From contig LUVW01000013.1 of assembly GCA_001661515.1 (NCBI GenBank), forward strand, positions 844,649 to 908,648: a stretch of 64,000 bases of DNA, written 5' to 3'. Position 1 is the stretch's first letter. Each line of letters opens with the position of its first letter. The notes beneath the pieces were generated by a model. The model did not search any database and was not told the DNA's origin. It saw nothing but the letters and a program-made list of their open reading frames with translations. Both the position numbers and the translations under genes were made by a program. Positions 56,001-64,000 of the stretch are shown here, piece by piece. The DNA is from Capniomyces stellatus (taxonomy: Eukaryota > Kickxellomycota > Harpellomycetes > Harpellales > Legeriomycetaceae).

Positions 56001-59000
56001 CAACATTGAGGCAGTTGAAAGAGGTTATATGATATCCAGAACCATGGAGTTGGCAACTGGAAACTTGGCGGCTGCGTTTCCATACTTGCCGATGCTGGTA
56101 AATGTACTGGAGAACTCGGTATCGCCAACAATAAACACAGATGTCTACCGAAACGCGCACCAACAGCGCGTAAAGGTGCATGGTGGGTCAGTTTTAGGTA
56201 GAAAGTGGCTCCAAAGCGACGCGAACTTGGATGTAGTTTTGATTCCTTTGATCCATTTGTTGTACGTTCAAGTGTCACAGAGCCTGGTATACGTCAAAGA
56301 CAGCTATGAGATAGAAACCGGAAGCAGGGACAAGGGCAAGGACAAGGACAATATCATGTCAGAGGGCTTGGAGAAAATCGACTGTTCTTTGTTTGTGGTG
56401 ATGTCAGGGGTTGATATTGGGAGCATAACATCAACAATAAAGCTGATTAACCAGATAGTCTACTGTGGTGGAGAACGATCAATGCACTGGCTGAAAAGCA
56501 AACCGGCTGGGTTTGGGTGGTGGAATAAGGTGTGGTGGAACTTTGACGCAAATCTGGTTGGTGGGGTGCAGGGCACTGAAAGGGAGTTTTCAGGAGTGTT
56601 GAGGGATAATCCAGGAGATACAAAAAAGAAGAAATTTGAGCCGAAATCGTGGGCCGATATTATTGCGTTTGTTTTGATCCCGCTGATGCAAGCTGAAAAG
56701 TCGAATGGACACGACTTGTTTGTCAGTGGGGAAATAAATGCAGAAAAGGTTATTGATGTGGTGAGCAGTAGTGAGGCTAATAAGGGTAAGCGCAAGTACA
56801 AGCCGAGTACGTCGGTGTCCAGCATCCAGTTTGCATCGCTTGAGTTGATGGAGGCTGTGGTGCAGCCAAGTGAGGGATGCAGATATGTAGTCGTATCTGA
56901 CGAAACAGCAGCGCTAGTGGTCAGGCAGATGGTAAGACTAACAAACAGCAAAAAGGATATTGTAAAGCACAAATTTGGCAAGAAACAGAGCAAGTTGGAT
57001 AGAATGAGACAAGAGGCAGGTAAAATTGAAGCAAGAAAAAAAGAGCTGCTTCAGGGGAAGGCTGTGATGCTGATAACAAGGTTTGTGGGATTGGCGATGT
57101 CTAGTTGTAATTGCAAGTGGTGTGGCTTGCACTCGGACTCGGAGTTGAGCGTGGGCCCGGAGTTGAGCGTGGGCGTGGGTTTGGGCTTAGGGTCTAGAAA
57201 ATCGTTTGGTAGTTGTAGTGGTAATGCTGGTAAGCAGCTGGTGTTTGTTGATATGGCTGCATCAAAGGCGTTTACAAGGTCAGTGCTGCGAACGGTTCCA
57301 GTGTCAGTTTTGTTTTTTGAAGCAAACAAAACAAACGACATAAATAACAGCCTGAAAGACATAGTTGGGAATAAGAGTGAAATTAAAGATGGAACTGGAG
57401 ATGAGAATGAAAATGAGAATGAGATATTACTGCAATCGGCCTGGTTTGACTGTGTTGTTGCTGTTGTGGAAAACATCAGGGTTTATTTGGCCAGAAACGG
57501 TGGAAATAACATTAGAGACTCAGCCGTCCAAGTTCAAGTGGGCGGGAATGAAGGCATAGAGGATAATGGTAGTGATTTGTTTCCAGCATTCGGAAACTTT
57601 GTTTTCCCGTTGATTAGAGTGATATCAAATATCCTTGTAAACTCTGCAACTATAAATCTGAAAAAAATCATAACAAGCAAATACAATACAACAAGCGAGA
57701 GCGATAATGGAGCGGTTGGGGGAGAGAATAAACAGAGTGAGGCAATGGGGTTCAATGTACACTTGAAGCTGTTGTTTGTGGATGTTTATGGAGAGCTGCT
57801 TGGGCTGTGTATTTCGTACTTTGAACTGGTGCCAGCAACAATGCAGAGTCTGGAGCCCTGGCTGGTGGATGTTTTGAAAGAGAAGAGTGGCGGGGGATTG
57901 TTCTTACATTCAATCGAGGCTAATGACAGGCGTGCAAGCAAGCTGGCTGGGAGGACAGTTATGGAAAGAGCAGGCGATGGAGCTGGCTCGCGAGTGGAAT
58001 TTTCTCTAGGTAGATATGTTGCGGTTTTGGTGTTTTTGTGGCGGCTGTCTAGCGGAAATTCAGGCGAAATAGGCCAGGCTCTGGGTCAAGAAAAGGGGAA
58101 GCAGGAGGTTCTGTACATGAATTTAGGAATGGGGAGCTGGGGGGACACAAGACAGCTGCTTGTCCAGTATAGCCAGCTGAAGGGCATAATCAGTTCCAAA
58201 ACAGCCAAGTTATGGGCTCTCAACTCAACAGAGGTGGCGCTGGCATTTGCAGAGTTCTACGAAAGGGACTACAACAACTGGCTATCGTTGATTTTCCATC
58301 CAGTCAACATGGCGATGTTGTCGTTGAACTGCGAGGTTCAGGGCGAGAGCTTGGAGCATAGTCGGGGGATGGGGTCGGCTGGACTGGGCAAGAGGAGAGT
58401 GCGCCGAAACACGAGAATGGGATCGGCGGCACTGTGGAAGTCGTCGACATTGGGAACACCAAACCTTGACCGGGGAGCATCAGGAGTAATGCTGGATGAG
58501 GTGGAGATAGGCAGGTACAAAAACCTGATTAGTAAGCATTTGAAGCATAACGAAATCGCAGCGAGTTTTGATTTTTTTGACATGCTGAATGAGAACATGT
58601 ACAACGGCGAGACGGGGGTCGGGCTGGGTAACGAGTCAGGCAGTGATATGCTGCCCAGTGGCGGGCTGACGAGCAGCGTGTTGTTTGTTTCCGAGTTGCT
58701 GACTGTGATGTCAAACAGACTGCAGAACTACAGCAAGGTTGCCGTTTACACAGCAGCGAATGTCACCACGCAAACATCCGGTGCTTTCAGTAAAAAAAGA
58801 GGCGAAGGCAGAAGCAGAAGCAGAAGCAGTGGTGGTGGTGGTGGTAGTGGTGATGGTAGTGGGGCTGAAAAGCTGGTGCCAGGGTATGCAAAGTTTTCTT
58901 TGGTATCTGATGTTGGACTGCTGAGGTTTACTGAGTTGGTGCTGCAGTACAGGTGTGCTGAGGGAGGGTTGGGGACAAGACAGGCTGTGCAGACCAAGTC

Positions 59001-62000
59001 AACGATGCCGATCAGATCAAACAGGGTTTCAATGTCGATTGGCGACGCGTTCAGTCCGTCATTCGGCAACAAGTTTTCAGGAAACACAAATTTCAATAGC
59101 AGTGCAGGAAACGACAGCAGCAATTTGACTGCAGGCAAGTCACGGATCAGCACCAGTTCGGGGACATCCGCAGTTTCCAACCCAAATTTCAACAACCAGT
59201 CGTACTTGTTTCCAAATTCCAATCTGGTGGGAAATTCAAATTCAAATTCAAATTTGAGAACAAAGGCAAAGGTAAACGCAAATTTGAACGGTTACAGTAC
59301 CAACGGTTCCAACAGCACAAATAACCCAAGGTTTGGGTCAATGTTGTACGGAGGAGTTGGTTACAGTTCAGGTATGCAGGTGTCAGACTTTGGGTTTACT
59401 TCGCTAGTAGGAGCAGCAGCGCTGTTCTTCAAAGCAGCAGAGGCGCATGCAAACGCCAACAAGGCGTGGATTCCGTTTATACTGCGGACTTGTGTATCGC
59501 TGACAAGAGTGTTGGTGTTTATGGCAAAGAAAGGAAACTCAGCTACCATACGGCCCTTGAACAACGGTGCTGGCAGCAAAAGCTCAATGCACCAGACATC
59601 GTCAAGTGTTTTTGGCGACAGTACAAATGCCAGCACCAATGCGAAGGCGTCGATAAGTTATATAGAGTCTGTTGTTGGCAGCGGAATGAATAGAGTGCTG
59701 CTGATGGAGCACTGGGAAGAGTGTCTGTACAAGGTTGTTGAAAAGGTGGTTTACATTGTTGGAAAGTCTATTTCAAGCACCAAGTGGCAGAGAAGAATAG
59801 GCAAGTTGCCACACCTGCACGAGCTTCTCAAAGGCAAGTCCTGCCTCAACTATGGAATCAACCCTTCAAACGCCAATAGCAGCAATGACAATCAGAATGA
59901 CAACCATAATGAAAATCAGAATGAAAATGAAAGCAATGACAGTCAGGATCAAGATTACACCGACTTGTTGAGCTGGAACTATTTTACCAATATCGAGGAA
60001 CAATCCAAAACAGGGTTGGACTCGTTGAACAGCGCACAACTGATGGTGTATAGAAGTTTAGGGTTGGTGGAGCCAATGTACTGGTTCAACGAGGACGACA
60101 GCACAGAGCAGACTCTAATGTACTTGGCTACCGATGTGTTCAGTGATCTGCAGACACTGATTCCCAGCAGCAACAACCAGCTGCAACTAGCAAACATTTT
60201 TGTCGCCAACGTTGCAGGTCCATTGTTCAGGGTGTTGGCCATTACCACACATGCATCGTGCCTGACTGACCTCAGCCCTGAAGCACAAATGCGTGGTTTG
60301 GCTACACCTGAAAAAGAAGAGAGTTTCACTTCCAGTATTGGATGCTTCAACAGCGGAGCAAAAGGAAACGAAGACATTGTTGGCAGAGAGCGGGTGGGTC
60401 TGGGGCTGTGCGAAGATGAGTGTGTTTGTGGAGGGGAAGTGGACTGGATTTGTTCGGATCAAGGGTCTAGGATCTACACCTTGGTTCTTGACAACCTGGT
60501 TTGCTTGAACTCAATAGCCAGCCTAGCCAAGTACGCCCGCAGACCAGTGTGGGACTCGTTTATGGATCCCAAGTTCTTCTCGGTCCAAAAAATTGCATTC
60601 TCGTCGTTCCCAACAACAGCAAAGCCGCAAAACGGCAAGGTTGGTGGAAACTTGTTCAGCAACGAGCTTCCGCATCCTTACATATCAGCAACAATTTCGT
60701 CAAGCTTGATGAGGTGGCGCAAACTGCTGCAGTCTAGCGTCACTGCAGAACCAGAACGACTCACAGATCTGCTGAGCAAGTTGGGCTCGTCGCAGGCACC
60801 AACCCTGTTTTCCAACAAAATGCAGGAAGCACTGCAAAGGGCTATGCTGTTGAGGCGAGTTTCGATGTTGCTGTGGGTAGGTCAGCCCGACCAGTACTTG
60901 GCGATATTCCCGCAGATCCAGGAAAGACTGGTGGAGCTGATCAAGTCGCATCCGTTTGAGATTATGACGGTTGAGGTGTTTTTGTGTTTGCGCGTGATTC
61001 TGTGTAGACTGGGCGTTGATAGGCTGAGCAGCATGTGGCCAGTCATAATAACCGAGCTGGCTAAAACCATAGTCACGTGGATAAATATCAGGCCCACAAA
61101 GAACAGCAACAACGGCCCAAACACCACTCTGGTTCTGGAAGCGTCCAACTTTGCAACCTTGAATGTGCTGCTTGGGTGCTGCAAGTTTCTTGACCTGTTG
61201 TTTGTCTACAGTCCGCCAGACTTTCAGGTCCACAATGCCACCTTCCTGGACGATACCTTGAACATTGAGTATGACTTCCAAAACAGCTACCAAGCCGAGT
61301 CCGGCGGCTCGGGTGAGTATGCTAGCAGCCCGGTTAGCCCAGCTGGAAGCTACAGAAGTGTGACTGGGCTGCTCAGCAAGCTGGGCGTGCATCTTGAGGG
61401 CCTTTATGGCCAGAAATGCACTGACGTCAAGTTTGGAATCAGCGGGGGTCGCACGGATAGGGGTGACTGTGGCGGCACAGAAGCTGTGTCAAGCGAGGTT
61501 TTCAACGTTGAAACCCAAAACAAAAATGACCCCAAAGTACACACTAGCAACGCCAAGTTGGAAGTAGATACCAACCACATATTACAGCCACAAACCACTA
61601 CAAACAAACCAACAGCAGAAAGTCTAAACAGACACCCACATGCAACAGCAAACGTGATGGAACTGAGAAAGCCGTTGATAACACAGTCGTACATATACTC
61701 GCCATCAGACCTAATTGGCTTCTGTAAGCTGGTTAGTCAGACTGATTTTGAAATGACTGTGCATGGAAACCAACCCGACCAATCCTTTATCGAGTCGGTT
61801 CTTGCCATGGATTTGGTTATTTTTGCTGATATGAACAACGTTGTTGGCTACTCGTCTCTAAACACCATCAACATCGTCCAACCCACCAACAACCTTGACC
61901 TATCCACTCACAATCTTGCCATCAACTCTGCTGATTCCCCCGACAAAAAACGGACTGCTGGCGATCCTCCCGACAGCCTACTCGATTGCTCCATTGGCGC

Positions 62001-62022
62001 CTGTGGGTCTGTTTGGCAGTAA
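53050..62022 (+). CDS. DOP1: DOP1 (Dopey) endosome-Golgi traffic protein
   Basis: Dopey proteins are very large peripheral membrane proteins that work with Mon2 and a flippase in endosome-to-Golgi recycling. Exons 53050-53254, 53469-53815 and 54004-62022 join in frame to 2856 residues. The conserved N-terminal block starts at about residue 69 (YASDPRYQKYVQLVEKNLQ, WADITAFLSKLGRVFEA, AKRLAQCLNPALPTGVHQKA, ATGLFPFIRHASISVK) and runs on through RKYLMPVIV and MSLNRRIYGWWMGD. The C-terminal block is at about 2460-2545 (MLLRRVSMLLWVGQPDQYL, RVILCRLGVDRLSSMWPVI). Between them lie Asn/Ser-rich insertions. The acceptor before AGTATGCATCC is chosen because nearer alternatives meet stops. The first 68 residues are Lys/Gly-rich and not conserved, and the exon frame is open upstream to 52940, so the true start may lie further 5'. 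Confidence 0.92.
53360..53386. repeat. homopolymer block T9-A8-G10
   Basis: Nine T, eight A and ten G follow directly within DOP1 intron 1. Its near-exact reverse complement stands at 62314-62341. Confidence 0.9.
53876..53919. repeat. (GAAAA)n microsatellite in DOP1 intron 2
   Basis: About nine pentanucleotide units in a row, intronic. Confidence 0.9.
55697..55735 (+). repeat. in-frame hexanucleotide repeat in DOP1
   Basis: GGACTG repeated about six times encodes alternating Thr-Gly, an in-frame slippage expansion in a non-conserved loop. Confidence 0.85.
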
Positions 62023-62313
62023 ACCTGTCTTACCTTTCCCCAGCATCAACCAATCCAACCCCACTTCAACTCCACTTCAATACCAATGCAATTTACACTT
62101 GCTTCTTTCTTATTCTTTTCATTCCTTCTCTCTTCTTTATTCTATCCTTTTAATATTAATTTTCAACTTTTATTTCATTTCACAAACAATCTTTAATTTC
62201 AATCATCAACTATCGCCATTTCTTTTTGTGTATTTCCATACTATTATTGTCATTCGCTTCAAAGATACAAAACATAAGGCGACTACAACAAACTAAATGT
62301 CATCGGGTCCCCT

Positions 62314-62341
62314 CCCCCCCCCCTTTTTTTTAAAAAAAAAA
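62314..62341. repeat. homopolymer block C10-T8-A10
   Basis: Ten C, eight T and ten A lie between the convergent 3' ends of DOP1 and ERV41. This is the inverted counterpart of the block at 53360-53386. Confidence 0.9.
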
Positions 62342-62410
62342 TGAAAAAAGTTAGAATTAAAAAGTTAGAATTAAAAAATATAATTAAAACACAACCCCTA
62401 TCAACCCAAA

Positions 62411-63487
62411 CTAGCTCTTCTTGTCGTTGGCCAAGGTATCAGGAACCATAATGTCTGCCTTCGTGGCTCCTTCCTTGTCCAAAATACTGTATCCAACCCC
62501 GCTTGACCTTCTTATCTCTGCCTCTGAGGGCACAAACAGATAATTAAATGCACTTGATAGCAGCCCAACCGACACAAAAATACCTCCAATAATCGAACAC
62601 AGCCGAATTATAAACTTGGTCATTGGCATCCTTATTTCTGTTATGTTCACTGCTATTGGTTCTACATCGTAATTAAAGAATATCCCTGGTGCCGTTTCCT
62701 CCTTTTCCGCATCCAAGATATAGTTGTTCACTGCGTACTGGTTTGTCGTTATTGATTTCCCATTAATCCCCGTGTACAGCGTTGGAACCACACTCATAAA
62801 GTATGTACAGGCCACCACGTTCTTTTCAACTAGCTGGAACGTATCGTCCAATGGGTTTACAAGACTCGGGTACAACGTTCCAAACGAGAACTCATCAACC
62901 GCGTGAGTAAAGTTCATTACGGCGTGTGGGATATGTGGACCTCCGTAACCATGGCCCAAGGCTGTAATGTGGACCGAGCCTTTAATCTTGTTGACGTTGA
63001 TTGACCCATAGAACCTGCACGAGTTTGGCTTTTCGTTTCTAAACTTTCTCCTAACCGTCTTGGCTCTTTGTTTCTTTTTTGCCAAACTAATAATGTCATG
63101 AACATGTTCCTCTTCCTCTCGTTTCAACTTGTCTTCCATTAACGTTTGCGACTGCTCCGTGTCCAAATACACATCTGCTCTCCTAACCGTCGACTTTCCA
63201 ACCGTCACTGAACCTGACTTGTCTGCAAAATCTATTCTAACCAAGGAACAAGGCGTGTTTACCGTAACATCGAAATTTATTGCAAAGGGATGTCTTGTCG
63301 TGCTATCAACCACAAACTGGTGCTTTTCTCGGTAGCTGTAAAAATCTTTTAGCTCCGCAACAAACGCTACAAATATAACAACACCCACAATCAAACTCAG
63401 CAGCCCCCCAACCGCGGTCCTAGCCTGGAAGCTTTCCTCCACCTTGGGGAACATGTCAAATCTTCTAATTGAACTCAGTAAACTCAT
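62411..63487 (-). CDS. ERV41: ERV41-type ER-Golgi cargo receptor
   Basis: Erv41 forms a complex with Erv46 in COPII/COPI vesicles and retrieves escaped ER proteins. The single-exon product has 358 residues from ATG 63487; the frame extends 18 bases upstream to a TTG, which I reject as start. The N-terminal ERGIC motif RRFDMFPKVEESFQ is followed by membrane segment 1 (GGLLSLIVGVVIFVAFVAEL). The lumenal domain has FVVDSTTRHPFAINFDVTVN, SCRFYGSINVNKIKGSVHIT, DEFSFGTLYPSLVNPLDD, TNQYAVNNY and PGIFFNYDVEPIAV. Membrane segment 2 lies near the end (IIRLCSIIGGIFVSVGLLSS). GSINVN.I.G and PTL in the loop fit ERV41 better than ERV46. The 3' end faces DOP1. There is no canonical KKxx signal; the tail ends NDKKS. 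Confidence 0.92.
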   Translation of the reverse strand: MSLLSSIRRFDMFPKVEESFQARTAVGGLLSLIVGVVIFVAFVAELKDFYSYREKHQFVVDSTTRHPFAINFDVTVNTPCSLVRIDFADKSGSVTVGKSTVRRADVYLDTEQSQTLMEDKLKREEEEHVHDIISLAKKKQRAKTVRRKFRNEKPNSCRFYGSINVNKIKGSVHITALGHGYGGPHIPHAVMNFTHAVDEFSFGTLYPSLVNPLDDTFQLVEKNVVACTYFMSVVPTLYTGINGKSITTNQYAVNNYILDAEKEETAPGIFFNYDVEPIAVNITEIRMPMTKFIIRLCSIIGGIFVSVGLLSSAFNYLFVPSEAEIRRSSGVGYSILDKEGATKADIMVPDTLANDKKS

Positions 63488-63891
63488 CCTGCAAAGTAGA
63501 CTCAAACAGTATTGATGAAAATAAAAATATATTTTAACCTAGCTACAATACTTGGAAACCGGATGTTCTTTTTGAGAATCTAAAATCAACCCTTGAAAAA
63601 TCAAAGCAGTCAGATTTCATCCAATTGCCAGAAAACAATCAACACTTTATTATTCTACAATAAACCAAAAAAACAACAAAAAAACCTACAATTGCTATTT
63701 ATGTTTCCTCAACTAATATGTTCTTATGAATTTTCCATCAATTAGTGTGAAGAAAACTATAAACGAATAAACAACAAGTAAAGGAATGAGGCAAACAAAA
63801 CAATAAATTCAATTATTCTGAATCATCCTATTTCGCCTCTAATTTTCTTGCTCCAACAACCACTATCCAGGGAGAGCTTTTGATTTTACTA
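63488..63891. other. upstream region of ERV41
   Basis: 404 AT-rich bases with no supported gene. It includes a possible pyrimidine-plus-CAG acceptor just before the ERV41 ATG, which could reflect a 5' leader intron. Confidence 0.35.
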
Positions 63892-63992
63892 TCATTTTTT
63901 GCTTTTACCTTTATCATCACATTTGTCTTGGCTTTGCATTTCATCTAAACAATCAAGCCTGGGAATTCGTGATGTTTCCCAACAAATTAACT
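63892..63992 (-). CDS. possible last exon of a gene running off the right edge
   Basis: On the minus strand an acceptor-like CTTAG ends at about 63993, followed by an open frame (ETSRIPRLDCLDEMQ, then a Lys/Asp-rich end DKCDDKGKSKK) to a stop at 63892. The composition looks like the tail of a protein, but the piece is short and no family can be named. Confidence 0.28.
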
Positions 63993-64000
63993 AAGCGTAG

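Overview
The window is nuclear DNA of an AT-rich eukaryote, most likely a fungus outside the well-studied ascomycete and basidiomycete groups. Coding exons carry short GT-AG introns, most between about 60 and 270 bases, with yeast-like branch points (TACTAAAC in the NOB1 intron; TTACTAAT and GACTAAT elsewhere). The gene set (TOR, DOP1, MED21, NOB1, a Rad60/Esc2-type protein, ERV41, a germinal-centre kinase with a Sid1/Nak1-like tail) is typical of fungi. The large AT-rich intergenic spaces would suit an early-diverging lineage such as Kickxellomycotina/Harpellales, but the exact placement is an inference. Coordinates of multi-exon genes below come from joining exons by hand; wherever stated, all junctions keep the reading frame.

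Layout from left to right. 1-3.3 kb is mostly empty, with a possible gene start running off the left edge. A GCK-III kinase (about 3.3-6.6 kb) has ten or more small exons and a long Ser/Gln-rich tail. A tRNA-Ile follows, then divergent NOB1 (minus) and a large PPR protein (plus), then divergent BMT5-like rRNA methyltransferase (minus) and a small RRM-like protein (plus), then a Rad60-like SUMO-domain protein. From 18.5 to 20.6 kb there is no gene but there is a minisatellite. Next come a TATA-driven secreted cysteine-rich protein, MED21 in five tiny exons, and an LYR-motif mitochondrial protein. The TOR kinase occupies 24.6-33.7 kb on the minus strand in seven exons. A RING-finger protein (36.0-38.7 kb) is followed by three tandem arrestin-like paralogues (40.3-47.5 kb), an atypical protein kinase (48.5-50.2 kb, minus), DOP1 (53.0-62.0 kb) and ERV41 (62.4-63.5 kb, minus). 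The last 110 bases may hold the final exon of another minus-strand gene.

Functionally the window mixes ribosome biogenesis (NOB1, BMT5-like), growth and polarity signalling (TOR, GCK-III), membrane traffic (DOP1, ERV41, arrestin-like adaptors), transcription (MED21), genome stability (Rad60-like) and mitochondrial gene expression or assembly (PPR, LYR). I see no operon-like logic, transposon, CRISPR array or viral insertion. The most notable points are the three-copy arrestin-like array, the secreted ten-cysteine protein, a kinase lacking the usual HRD and DFG signatures, the SQ-dipeptide tract of the GCK-III kinase, the long insertion between the kinase and FATC domains of TOR, a TATA-plus-hairpin-plus-T-run locus at 39.3 kb, and near-identical inverted homopolymer blocks at the two ends of DOP1.
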